Shown here: piece by piece, positions 50,051 through 59,276 of the stretch
How the letters are laid out: each line of letters starts with the position of its first letter
Position numbering within the stretch: position 1 is the first letter of the stretch
Source: JAEZDP01 sp964430855
GTDB lineage: Bacteria; Acidobacteriota; Vicinamibacteria; Vicinamibacterales; Vicinamibacteraceae
Direction: 5' to 3'
DNA length: 64,000 nt
Assembly: GCA_964430855.1 (NCBI GenBank)
Contig: CAYSHC010000013.1
Location: 1-64,000, forward strand
The notes under the pieces: model-generated
Told to the model about the DNA's origin: nothing
Databases searched by the model: none
Seen by the model: only the letters and a program-made list of their open reading frames with translations
Made by a program: the position numbers and the translations under genes

Positions 50051-51852
50051 GCGGCCTCCCGAATCCGGTGCCGCTGGTTGACGGCCGGCTGCCGCAGTTC
50101 CTGCACCTGGCCCGAGGGCCAGCGAATCACCACCTTGTCCACTTCCCCACCTTCACCGAGGCCGAAGTGAAGGGCGCGCTGGTTCTGCGAGCAGAACCCC
50201 GAGCCGCCTGACACCTCCTGCACCTGCTGCTGTCCGTCCCAGTGCACGGTCACCCGTGCGCCGAACGCACTGCGGTTGCTGCACCCCGCGGTCACGTCGT
50301 CGGTGCAGCTGCCCTCGAGCTCGAAGGCGATCCAGTTGCGGCCAGGCACCACGTCGTTCCTGTACAGCAGCAGCGGCCCGTTCTGGTTGGCCACCACGAC
50401 ATCGAGCATGCCGCGCCCGAAAAGATCGGCGAGCGCGACGGCGCGGCCGTCGTGACGGTCGGTGACGCCGACCATGGGCGCGACGTCCACGAAACGGCCG
50501 CCCCCGTCGTTCACCCAGACCTTCTTCTGCTGGAAGCCCGCGAGGCTGCGGCCCGTGAGCGCCGGCCAGTGGCTGGCGTCGCCGATGACGACCTCGTGGC
50601 CGCCCGCGACCTTCGAGTAGTCGTACCAGTAGCTGGAGCTGCTCGACGCCGAGATGAAGCCGTTCACGAGGTACAGGTCGAGGAGACCATCGTTGTTCAG
50701 GTCGCCGAACTGCGCCCCGAAGGCCCAGCCGCCCAGGTCGATGCCGAGCGCGCGCGCCATGTTCTCGAACCGGGGGATGCCGTCCCTGACGCCGGTGGGC
50801 ACCCACAGGTTGTTGCCCTGAAGCAGGATGCCTTCCTCGGAGATGTTCGACACGTACACGGCGAGGCGCCCGTCGTTGAAGATGTCGCCGACCGAGGCGT
50901 TCATGCCGCTCTTCGGCGCGTAGCCGACGCCCGACACGCGCCCGACCTCCTCGAAGCGGCCGCCGCGGTTCACAAACAGCTCCGATACGCCGTAGTCGTT
51001 GGCGACGAACAGGTCGGGCCAGCCCGAGCCGGTGAAGTCGGCGGCCACTGCCGCCAGGGCCCACCGCCGCGACGTCAGCCCTGCCGCGTCGGTGACGTCC
51101 TCGAACCGGCCGCCCCCGAGGTTGCGATAGAGGTAGTTGCGTCCGCCGTTGCGCGCGTACTCGAAGCTCTCCGGCATCATCCGCGTGTGGGTGAGGTTCC
51201 AGAGGTTGATGTCCTCGCCGTAGTACCCGCCGAGGAAGATGTCGAGCCGCCCGTCGCGATCGAAGTCGAACCAGATGCCGGTGTTGACGTTGGCCCACGC
51301 CGGCAGCGACGCCTGCGGCACCGGCGAGAACGCCTGCCCTCCTTCGTTGCGGAACAGCTCGGACTTGCCCCACCGGTACAGCAGCAGGTCCTCGTAGCCG
51401 TCGTTGTCGTAGTCGCCCCACACGGCGCCCATCGACACGCCGGTGGCTGGACGGTTGACGTCGGCGATGCCGAGTCGCTCGGCGATCTCCTCGAACGTGC
51501 CGTCGCCGCGGTTGCGGTACAGCCGGTTCAGCTCGCCTTCGCGGCTCGTCGTGACGTAGATGTCGGGACGCCCGTCCGCGTCCACATCGGCAATCGAGAC
51601 CGACGCGCCCATCGACGCGACGATCTGCATGATGTGCGACAGCCTGGGGTCGAGGGTCGGCGAGGCGTGCGTGAAGTCGATGCCGGCCTCCCGCGCCGAC
51701 TCGACGAGGCGGAAGCCGTAGCGCTCGCGCACGTCGCCGCCGGGCGGGATGTCGGCCGCGGCAGCACGCGGCCCCATGCGGCGCATGATCGAGGGCGTCG
51801 CCAGCAGGGCAACGAGGATGACGAAGAGGATCGGCTTGCTGTAACGCCTCAT
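50047..51852 (-). CDS. UnbV/CRTAC1-family FG-GAP protein
   Basis: A 601-residue protein with an N-terminal signal or anchor helix (FVILVALLATPSIM) and an exterior made of FG-GAP/VCBS propeller repeats, such as IADVDADGRPDIYVTTS, GDYDNDGYEDLLLYRW, FGDLNNDGLLDLYLV and FDFDRDGRLDIFLG. Residues about 510-600 are the ASPIC/UnbV domain: AFGARVTVHWDGQQQVQEV, then GFCSQNQRALHFGLG and DKVVIRWPSG. Family members include cartilage acidic protein 1 and enediyne UnbV; the function is unknown. The DxDxDG motifs should bind Ca2+. I chose the ATG at 51852. It lies 16 bases after the fusion gene. Confidence 0.88.
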   Translation of the reverse strand: MRRYSKPILFVILVALLATPSIMRRMGPRAAAADIPPGGDVRERYGFRLVESAREAGIDFTHASPTLDPRLSHIMQIVASMGASVSIADVDADGRPDIYVTTSREGELNRLYRNRGDGTFEEIAERLGIADVNRPATGVSMGAVWGDYDNDGYEDLLLYRWGKSELFRNEGGQAFSPVPQASLPAWANVNTGIWFDFDRDGRLDIFLGGYYGEDINLWNLTHTRMMPESFEYARNGGRNYLYRNLGGGRFEDVTDAAGLTSRRWALAAVAADFTGSGWPDLFVANDYGVSELFVNRGGRFEEVGRVSGVGYAPKSGMNASVGDIFNDGRLAVYVSNISEEGILLQGNNLWVPTGVRDGIPRFENMARALGIDLGGWAFGAQFGDLNNDGLLDLYLVNGFISASSSSSYWYDYSKVAGGHEVVIGDASHWPALTGRSLAGFQQKKVWVNDGGGRFVDVAPMVGVTDRHDGRAVALADLFGRGMLDVVVANQNGPLLLYRNDVVPGRNWIAFELEGSCTDDVTAGCSNRSAFGARVTVHWDGQQQVQEVSGGSGFCSQNQRALHFGLGEGGEVDKVVIRWPSGQVQELRQPAVNQRHRIREAA

Positions 51853-51868
51853 GGCTTGCTGTCGTGTC

Positions 51869-54800
51869 TCACTGGCCGCTGGCGCGCACGGGCACGCGCA
51901 GGGCGTCACGCGCGCGATCCCCCGTCACGTAACGCGTGTGGTACTCGGCGAAGTCGTCCGGGTGCTTCAGGTACACCCTGTCGTCCTCGAGGCGTCCCGG
52001 CGGGACGTCGTAGCGTCCGTCCTCGTGCGTCGGCAGCGGCAGTACCGTGCGCGAGAACGTCGTGTTGAAGTCGCCGTCCTTCTCCCACCCGTCGGTGACG
52101 ACGACGAAGTCGCGGGTGTATCCGGCAGGCACGGGGCCGGCCTCGTCAAACTGCACCAGCAACTCGTCTCCCGCGTTCATGATGACGTACCGGTCGTCGA
52201 CGTCGAGCACCAGCGGACGGACGTCGCCGAAGCGCGTGTGGTAGCCCTCGAGGTCACGCCAGCGGGGCATGGTGCCGTCGAGCACGTAGCGAGGACGTTC
52301 GGGCGTGCTCGGGGCCGCCTGGTCGGTGGCCGAGTATCCACGATATCGCAACTCGGCCGTCCGGGGCAGGAGACGCACCGGCGACACGGCGACGTCGGGC
52401 CGCCCTTCGGCCCAGGCCAGACGGTCCCAGAAGATCTCGAGGTTGGTGACGAGGCGCACGCGCGTCGGCCCCGAGGGCGCCAGAAACGGCGCCAGGTCGA
52501 ACAGGATGGTCTTGTCCTTGCCCGCCGGGAAGCCGATGTTCGGCGCGATGGTCCGGAACGTGCCCGACGGGTCGGCCACCTGCACCTCGAGCCCCTTCGG
52601 CGCCGGATGCGCGCCCTGGCTGATGGCAACGTTGACCGAGCTGTCGGTCGGATGAATCCATCCCTGCCCGACGAGCCAGACCGGCCCGGTGCGCGGCACG
52701 TCGACCGGCAGCTCGAGCTCGACGTAGTGCGTACGCGTGATGCCCTGATAGCGGCCGCGGCCCGCGAAGTCGAGATGCTCGTCGTCGCGCTCGGCGACGA
52801 TGGCGGAGACGTCACGTCCGCTGTCGTCGCGCGCGCCGGCCAGCGGCCGCAGCGGCCCGGTGACGATGATGTCGGGCGACGGCGGCGGCACGCCGAACCG
52901 CTCGTCGATCCAGATCTCGGTGCCGACCGGATGGTCAACGACCAGCAGCGACACGAGGTCGAAGAAATGGGTCTCCCAGAGCTCCGCGGTGATCCGCAAG
53001 TCGTAGACGCCGTCACGCGGCGCGAGCTGGTCGCCACGGACCTTGACGCGGTCCTCCGTCATCAGCACGTCGGCGGTGTCCTGCGCGTTGATGCGCAGGC
53101 CGAGGGGCGACCGCCAGAGCACGTCGGTGACAAACGCCATCTCGTCGCCGTTCCACGCAAACAGCCAGGGGCACGACCCCTTGAGCCGCTGCGTGGCCAG
53201 CACGGCCTGGTCGCCCGACACGTTGAACTCCGACTGGAGCGTGCCGTTCGGCCAGAGGAGGCGCACGACCTCGGCCTGCGTCGCGTCGCCGAGGCCCACG
53301 TGGACGAGCGGTGACCTGATGACGCGTTTCTGCACGTGGAGCCCCGTGCGCACCTCGATCTCGCCACCGACGCCGAACGCGTTGATGCGCTGGTCGCCGA
53401 AGGCGGTAGCGGCGCGCGGACGCACGACCTGCCAGTGGTAGGCGCGGCTGCCCTCGCTCGCCGTGCGCACCGGCCGGCCGTCGCGCGTGTGGCCCAGCAG
53501 GTCGACCCGGCCGTCGGCGTCGAGCTCTTCGACGGCGGTCACACGGAAGTCGAGGGGCGCGAGCCCGGCCCAGCCGCCGTCGGCCTCACGCAGCAGGACG
53601 TGGCTGTTGCCGTCGGCAGCGACGATGACGTCCAGCGCGCCGTTGTTGTCGAGGTCGGCCACGTGCAGGGCCACCTGCCCCGCGGCGAAGCCCGCGCCGC
53701 CGCCTGCCACGGGCGCCATGGGCTCGATGCGCCACGTCTCTGTCGCGGCGTCTCGCCAGACACGCTGCAGCGTCCCGTCGGTGCCAAGGGCCCAGACGTC
53801 AAGGATGCCGTCGTCGCCGGAGTCGCCCTCGACGATCGCGGCGACCGGAGGCACGCCGTCGGGGAGGCGCTGCACGGCGAAGCTGCCGCCGCGCTCGTTG
53901 ACGTATGCGCGGAGGGTGCCGTCGCCCGTGAGGAACATGGCGTCGGGCACCCCCTCGCCGTCGAGGTCGGCCCAGACGAACCCGCGGACGTCGGACACGC
54001 CGGCGAACGGCTCCAGGACGGCGAACGTCATGTCGCCGTTGTTGCGCAGCACCGACGGGGCCTGCCCGGGGACGGCGACCACGACATCGAGATCGCCGTC
54101 GAGGTCGATATCGGCAGCCCACACCCCTGCGACGGCTGCCGACCGCAGCGACGAGGGCACGCCCGCCGCTGCCGTCACGTCGTCGAACCTGCCGTCCTCG
54201 CCCTGGACGAGCACGCGAAGGCCGTTCGGCCCGGCGGTGACGAGGTCGAGGCGGAAATCGTAGGTGAGGTCGGCGGGCAGCACGCGCGGGGTCACGGTCC
54301 CGTTCGCCGCGCGCACGCCGGCATCCCGCGAGTGCACAAGGGCGCCGTGCACCTGAAGCGTTTCCCCGTCGAACAGGACGAACACGGGCTGTGCCTCGCC
54401 GTCGAGCGATGCCGCCCCGACCCACGGCGCCGAGCCCTCGGCCGGCCAGCCGGCGTCTGCGCCCGGCACGCGGGACGTGGCGAAGCGGAGCGTCGTGTCG
54501 GCCGGCGCCGCGTGCGGCGTCGGGTTGGGCAACACGACGAAGCGCTGGAGCGGCTCCCCCACTTCTTCGCGCGGCGTACTCACCGCCGCGACCGCCTGCC
54601 TGTAGGCGGGCAGCCGCAGCAGGAAGTTCTTGAGGAATGCGATCGGCCTGCCGGTGCTTCCCGGCTCCGAGGCGGCGGCGTCCTTCACCGCGTCGAGCCG
54701 CTCGCGGATGTCGTCAGGCCACGCGGCCGCCGCCGCGTCCAGCGATACCAGGGCGCGATCGAGCGCGCTACGGTCGCCGCGCTTGGCCGCAAGGCGGGCC

Positions 54801-56905
54801 GTCTCGATCACGGCCGCCAGGTTGCCGGTGCGCGCCGCGAGCGCCTGCATCACGTTCAGCGCCTCGGCCTCGTAGGCATCGCTGCCGACCCGCTCGAGGT
54901 CGAGCGCCAACGCGTAGGCCGCAAGGGAATCGTTGGGCGCGTGATCGAGCGCGCGGCGCCAGTGGCCGATGGCGGCGTCGAGGTCGCCCCGCCGCCCCAT
55001 CGCCAGCGCGAGCAGGCGCTGGATCTCGGGCTGGTCAGGCGCGAGTGTCTCGGCCCGGCGCAGGCGCTCGATCGCGGCGTCGAGCTCCTGCTGGCGCAGC
55101 AGCAGCAGGCCGAGGTTCGCCCAGCCCGCCGGCTCGTGCGGCGCGACGTCCGTCACGCGATCGAGCTGCTCGCGCGCCAGGACCTCCTGGCTCGTCTGCA
55201 TCGCCGCGATGCCGGTGTGGAACGCGACCACGACGTCGCGGTACTGCTCATCGGTCAGCTCCGGCTGGCGGCTGCAGGCGATGCCGATGGCAAGGATCAG
55301 GACGAGCAGCAGCGTCGCCACCTGGTGCCACGCGGCAGGCGCCGCGCGACGGCCGAGGCCGCAGCGCTCGATCATGGCGTCGATCTCGCCCTCGGTGGCC
55401 TCCACCTTGTGGCGGGCCGCCTTCAGGTCATCCACGTCCACCGGATACCAGTTCGCGCGTGACGCGTCGCGCAGCCCCGCCACGTCATACGGCTCGATGG
55501 CGGCGTCGATGTCGTCGAGCAGCGCGGTACGCGCCGTGTCCGACGGGCGCGCGCGGGCCGCGTCCGTGCATCGCTCCAGGTTCGAGGCGAACCGCGCGTC
55601 GTCGCAGAGGAGGAAGCCCCGCGCCAGGTGCGGACGCCCCAGTCGGCGCGCTGTCTCGGCGTAGCTTGCCGCGGCGAAGTACAGCAGCGACAGCCGGCGG
55701 AAAACCTCGACGTCGTCCATCTGCGCGTACAGCGCACCGACGAGCCGCTCGGTGGCGTCGAGCTCGCGCTGGCAGGAGGCCTCGTAGCGCTCGAGCGCCG
55801 CCGCGAGCGCATCAGGCGTGCCGAGGTGTGCGTCGATCGCCGCGACGAGGCGCTGGATGCCGAGCAGCGTCAGCGGGAAGCCCGTGGACAGCAGCGGGTC
55901 GATGACACCCGCGGCCGAGGGCAGCATCGCCCAGCGGCGACCGTGCACCCGTGCCGCGCGGTACGCGAGACGTGGACGGTACCAGATGGGCGTCACTGCG
56001 CGCGCCCCGGCAAACTGCGCGGCCACCGACGGCAGGCGCTCGAGCAGCCGCGCCCACCCGTCGGCTCCGCTGGCTGCCCCCACCTCGTCGGCCACCGCGT
56101 CGGTCAGCGCCGCCCCGGCGCTGACGATGCCATCGTCGAAGCGCAGCACCCAGATCCAGCCGCCCGGAAAGATGTGGTGCAGCGCGGCAGCATCCACCGG
56201 GTACGGCGCGCCGTCGGCCACGCCGCGCGAGACGTCCGCCCAGCGGGCAACGCCGGTGAAGTGGCCGAACACGGTCTGCGTCGCCGGCAGCCAGCGCAAG
56301 GAACGTTCCTCGACGTGCAGCAGCTGCGCCGCCCATCCGCGAGGACCGCTGGCGTCCACGAGGAACCGCGCGCGGATCCGGACGGGGCCGACGGGCCCGT
56401 GGCCCGACACCTCGAGGCCATCCTCCACGTCGGCGAAGGCCCCGAGCGTGGTCTCCTCGAGGTACTCGACGCCGCCTCGCCCGGCCTCCCGGACGAGCCA
56501 CTGATCGAAGTCGGGACGATACCAGTGCGTGTCGGCGATCTCGTCAACCGGGCTCGCCGCCACCAGGGTCTGGCGCTGGTGCATCGGGCCGTCGGCAAAC
56601 GGTTGCCCCGGCGCGTGGTGATAGAAGCTGAACCCCCGCTTCAGGCCGCAGCGAACCTCGGGGCGCTCGCGACGCCAGCGCCCCCAGGTCGTGAACGGCC
56701 GCAGGCCGTCGAGCCCGTACGTGTCGCACAGCTCGTCGAGCAGCAGGTTGGCCAGGGGCGTGGACGACTCGCCAATGGCGAAGCGCGGATGGCGGCCGCG
56801 CTCGACGAGTACGACGTCCAGGCCGCGGGCACGGAGCGCGAGGGCCGTCAGCGAGCCGGCAAAGCCCGAGCCCACGACGACCACGTCGCACGTCAGCGAC
56901 CTCAT
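51869..56905 (-). CDS. Giant flavin-halogenase-like / TM / TPR / FG-GAP-UnbV fusion protein
   Basis: One open frame of 1,678 residues. Residues 1 to about 520 are a flavoprotein like FAD-dependent halogenases: VVVGSGFAGS, GESSTP (45-50), K89 in LKRGF, LVDASGPRG and WIWVLRF; the classic WxWxIP motif is incomplete, so halogenation is uncertain. At about 529-546 a hydrophobic helix (VATLLLVLILAIGIAC) follows, then TPR repeats (about 552-735), FG-GAP-type blades (about 885-1130), an ASPIC/UnbV domain (about 1168-1235) and a C-terminal beta-rich region. There is no stop between the parts; GTG at 55321 could start a separate lipoprotein. Start ATG 56905 overlaps the preceding stop as ATGA. The topology suggests a cytoplasmic enzyme and a periplasmic sensor. 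Confidence 0.8.
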   Translation of the reverse strand: MRSLTCDVVVVGSGFAGSLTALALRARGLDVVLVERGRHPRFAIGESSTPLANLLLDELCDTYGLDGLRPFTTWGRWRRERPEVRCGLKRGFSFYHHAPGQPFADGPMHQRQTLVAASPVDEIADTHWYRPDFDQWLVREAGRGGVEYLEETTLGAFADVEDGLEVSGHGPVGPVRIRARFLVDASGPRGWAAQLLHVEERSLRWLPATQTVFGHFTGVARWADVSRGVADGAPYPVDAAALHHIFPGGWIWVLRFDDGIVSAGAALTDAVADEVGAASGADGWARLLERLPSVAAQFAGARAVTPIWYRPRLAYRAARVHGRRWAMLPSAAGVIDPLLSTGFPLTLLGIQRLVAAIDAHLGTPDALAAALERYEASCQRELDATERLVGALYAQMDDVEVFRRLSLLYFAAASYAETARRLGRPHLARGFLLCDDARFASNLERCTDAARARPSDTARTALLDDIDAAIEPYDVAGLRDASRANWYPVDVDDLKAARHKVEATEGEIDAMIERCGLGRRAAPAAWHQVATLLLVLILAIGIACSRQPELTDEQYRDVVVAFHTGIAAMQTSQEVLAREQLDRVTDVAPHEPAGWANLGLLLLRQQELDAAIERLRRAETLAPDQPEIQRLLALAMGRRGDLDAAIGHWRRALDHAPNDSLAAYALALDLERVGSDAYEAEALNVMQALAARTGNLAAVIETARLAAKRGDRSALDRALVSLDAAAAAWPDDIRERLDAVKDAAASEPGSTGRPIAFLKNFLLRLPAYRQAVAAVSTPREEVGEPLQRFVVLPNPTPHAAPADTTLRFATSRVPGADAGWPAEGSAPWVGAASLDGEAQPVFVLFDGETLQVHGALVHSRDAGVRAANGTVTPRVLPADLTYDFRLDLVTAGPNGLRVLVQGEDGRFDDVTAAAGVPSSLRSAAVAGVWAADIDLDGDLDVVVAVPGQAPSVLRNNGDMTFAVLEPFAGVSDVRGFVWADLDGEGVPDAMFLTGDGTLRAYVNERGGSFAVQRLPDGVPPVAAIVEGDSGDDGILDVWALGTDGTLQRVWRDAATETWRIEPMAPVAGGGAGFAAGQVALHVADLDNNGALDVIVAADGNSHVLLREADGGWAGLAPLDFRVTAVEELDADGRVDLLGHTRDGRPVRTASEGSRAYHWQVVRPRAATAFGDQRINAFGVGGEIEVRTGLHVQKRVIRSPLVHVGLGDATQAEVVRLLWPNGTLQSEFNVSGDQAVLATQRLKGSCPWLFAWNGDEMAFVTDVLWRSPLGLRINAQDTADVLMTEDRVKVRGDQLAPRDGVYDLRITAELWETHFFDLVSLLVVDHPVGTEIWIDERFGVPPPSPDIIVTGPLRPLAGARDDSGRDVSAIVAERDDEHLDFAGRGRYQGITRTHYVELELPVDVPRTGPVWLVGQGWIHPTDSSVNVAISQGAHPAPKGLEVQVADPSGTFRTIAPNIGFPAGKDKTILFDLAPFLAPSGPTRVRLVTNLEIFWDRLAWAEGRPDVAVSPVRLLPRTAELRYRGYSATDQAAPSTPERPRYVLDGTMPRWRDLEGYHTRFGDVRPLVLDVDDRYVIMNAGDELLVQFDEAGPVPAGYTRDFVVVTDGWEKDGDFNTTFSRTVLPLPTHEDGRYDVPPGRLEDDRVYLKHPDDFAEYHTRYVTGDRARDALRVPVRASGQ

Positions 56906-57936
56906 GACACCGCGCTCCCGCGGTCGCAGGCGTGACACGGCACACGTGGCCGTACCTGCTGGGTGAGGTTCATCGCCCGCAGGCGGTCGACGCGCGTTCC
57001 ATGGCAGGCCGCGCAGTCGGTGAGTGCCTCCAGGTTCCACGTGTCGACACAGACGAGCGTCGTGTCGGCCGTCCTTTCGGCGCGCGTGGCCAGCGCGGCG
57101 TCCAGGGCGTCCTCGAGATCGGTCAGGCCGGGCACGACGACGTCGCCCGTCCGCTCGAGGGTCTCGATGGCGCCGTTGCCACGTCGCAGGGGGATCAGCG
57201 ACACGAGGCGTGCCCCGCACGCCCGGGCCGCCGCTATCGATCGCTGCACCCAGGCCTGCTGTTCCTGCCGGGGGATGAAAGGTACGCCCACGAGCACGAA
57301 GGCGCGCAGGCTGGCGCCCGCACCGCGAATCGCCGCCGCTGCCGCCTCGAACTGCGCAAGGCTCGTCCGCTTGTTCAGCCGGGCCAGGGCGTCGGGATGC
57401 GCCGTCTCGAGGCCCATCGCCACCTCGACGGCAGGTCCGTCGCCCCCGGCCGCGCGGCGGCAGGCAGCGATGAACGCCCGGAGACGCGGGCCGACGAGCG
57501 CCGGGTGCGACTCGACGACGACGCGGTCGAAGGGCCGCAGGGCCTCGGCTATCGCGTCGTAGTCAGCGTCGGGGACCGCGCGCGGGTCGAAGAAGCTGCC
57601 GGCGTTGTACAGCTTGATCTGCGCCGGCCACGCCGTCTCCGAGCGGCCGCGCAGCGAGGCCACCGCGTCGCGCACCTGCGCGGCGACGGCACCAGGCGGC
57701 GTGTCGTGCTCCAGCGTGTACTGCCACAGGTCGCACATCACGCAGCGCCACGGACACTCGCGGCCGGTGAGGAACACCGTGGCCGACGTGATGCCCTGTC
57801 CCCGGGCCTCGGGCTCCCGCTCGACCAGGACGCCCTGGTGCTGCCAGGGATCGCGCGCGGGCCGCTGCCATCGACGCGCCAGGATGAAGCGATCGCGGGC
57901 GGACGGCTCGGCGGGATACGCGGCGGGAAGGGCCAT
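56902..57936 (-). CDS. Radical SAM enzyme with C-terminal CxxC pairs
   Basis: A 344-residue radical SAM protein. The cluster motif is C61-x3-C65-x2-C68 in RECPWRCVMCDLW, and the barrel continues with KLYNAGSFFDPRAVP, VVVESHPALVG and VAMGLETAHPDALARLNK. This pattern recalls the RaSEA/TIGR01210-type and Elp3-like radical SAM enzymes. A C-terminal domain has TDCAACHG and, 30 residues later, CHACDRG, probably binding Zn or a second Fe-S cluster. The CAACH string is not a cytochrome site, since the protein has no export signal. The ATG at 57936 shares one base with the preceding gene's stop (TGATG). Substrate unknown. Confidence 0.88.
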   Translation of the reverse strand: MALPAAYPAEPSARDRFILARRWQRPARDPWQHQGVLVEREPEARGQGITSATVFLTGRECPWRCVMCDLWQYTLEHDTPPGAVAAQVRDAVASLRGRSETAWPAQIKLYNAGSFFDPRAVPDADYDAIAEALRPFDRVVVESHPALVGPRLRAFIAACRRAAGGDGPAVEVAMGLETAHPDALARLNKRTSLAQFEAAAAAIRGAGASLRAFVLVGVPFIPRQEQQAWVQRSIAAARACGARLVSLIPLRRGNGAIETLERTGDVVVPGLTDLEDALDAALATRAERTADTTLVCVDTWNLEALTDCAACHGTRVDRLRAMNLTQQVRPRVPCHACDRGSAVS

Positions 57937-59276
57937 CAGGAGTACAGAGCCAGGAAGCGTTGGCGGAACCGCCGTTCCGAGTTGCCGATGCGCGCCTGGA
58001 GCGTCTCGGCCGACCCGGCGCCATGCTGGAACCGGCGCTTCGGATGGACCGGCATCTCGAAGCCGGTCACCGCGCGGACGCCTCGCCCCACGATCTCGCC
58101 CTTGAGCCGGTACAGCGTCGCCACGTCGTAGTCGGTCAGCGTCGCGAACGGAATGCCCTCGGCCACCTCCACGACGGACGGCCGGGTGAACGGGCTGAAC
58201 CCCTCGAACCCGTAGCGGCGCAGCGGCGCGTACGTCCGCACGTATCCGCGGCTCAGCCCGCCGCTGTAGGTCTGCGAGTGCTTGATCTTCCCGACGCCCC
58301 ACCCCTCCTGGTACAGCATCAGGTTGTCGATCACGCTGCGAATCGTCAGCTCGGAGTTCTCCTCGATCGGGTAGTCCTTCAGGTTCTCGTCGCCGCCGTC
58401 GCCGTCGACCAGGTAGCGCCACTCGGGATAGCGCTCGCGGATGCCGCGGCACATCGCCAGCACCATCGCCGCGCACTGCACGTCGAGCGGCTTGTAGTCC
58501 TCGAGGACGCACAGCGTCTCGTCGAGGTCGATCGTGCCGGGATCCACCTCGATCTCCTCGAGGTACAGGGACAGGCCGAGGTCGGCGAGGAAGCGCCGCG
58601 CCTGGAGCACGTCCGGCCCCTCGCCGAGGTTCAGGCTGAAGGCCTTGAGCCGCGTCGGCGCCATGCCGAGCTCCAGCATCGCGTGCAGCACCACGAGGAA
58701 CACGGCCCCGCTGTCCACCCCGCCGGAGAAGGCCACGCCGATCGGCGCCTGCGGCCGCTCGGCGTCGATGCGTCGCAGCCAGCGCCTGACCTCGTTGGAG
58801 AGCGCGCCGATATAGCGCCTCCCGATTTCGTCGAGGTCGGCGGGCAGGCTGTTGCGTTCCGGCGTGAAGTAGCGGGTGTATGTGGGGTCGGGGTCGGGGC
58901 AGCCGACCAGCTGGATCTCGACGATGTAGTGGGCCGGCACCATCCTCGTGTAGCTCGGATGGAACTGGTCGCCCAGCCCCTCGGCCTCGAGCGCGTCGCG
59001 GAGCGTGTCCATGCGGTCGGCGACGAAGAGCGCCGGCCCTTCGCGGCGCTTCGCGAGGAAGTACCGCAGCGGGCGGTCCATCGACCGCGCGAGCCGCACC
59101 GTGATGCCGTCGCGCGTGACGATGGCGAACGACCCTTCGATGGCACGCACCGCGTCGGCATCGCCCGAGGCCACACGCCGCCTGGCCTCTTCGAGGTCCA
59201 TGTTGTCGATGCGGTTCAGCGCGGGATCGATGAGGTCGACAAGGCGTTCGACGTAGGTCGTTTCCATCCCGGGCAT
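57936..59276 (-). CDS. Asparagine-synthetase-like ATP pyrophosphatase lacking the amidotransferase Cys
   Basis: A 446-residue protein. The C-terminal synthetase has the PP-loop SGGVDS (184-189) and GDGGDEN, so it should adenylate a carboxylate. The N-terminal 120 residues recall the glutamine amidotransferase II half (ADAVRAIEGSFAIVTRDG; RPLRYFLAKR), but it starts MPGMETTYVERL with no Cys2, so glutamine hydrolysis is not expected. It resembles beta-lactam synthetase-like or lasso-type B proteins, where the amine comes from the substrate. It is first in the five-gene operon; the radical SAM gene overlaps it by one base. No strong ribosome site is seen, and the ATG at 59267 is an alternative start. 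Confidence 0.87.
   Translation of the reverse strand: MPGMETTYVERLVDLIDPALNRIDNMDLEEARRRVASGDADAVRAIEGSFAIVTRDGITVRLARSMDRPLRYFLAKRREGPALFVADRMDTLRDALEAEGLGDQFHPSYTRMVPAHYIVEIQLVGCPDPDPTYTRYFTPERNSLPADLDEIGRRYIGALSNEVRRWLRRIDAERPQAPIGVAFSGGVDSGAVFLVVLHAMLELGMAPTRLKAFSLNLGEGPDVLQARRFLADLGLSLYLEEIEVDPGTIDLDETLCVLEDYKPLDVQCAAMVLAMCRGIRERYPEWRYLVDGDGGDENLKDYPIEENSELTIRSVIDNLMLYQEGWGVGKIKHSQTYSGGLSRGYVRTYAPLRRYGFEGFSPFTRPSVVEVAEGIPFATLTDYDVATLYRLKGEIVGRGVRAVTGFEMPVHPKRRFQHGAGSAETLQARIGNSERRFRQRFLALYS

Noticed and set aside
56902..57020. CAACH in the radical SAM protein as a c-type cytochrome site
   Set aside because: The protein has no export signal and the site is paired with another CxxC, more like Zn or Fe-S binding.
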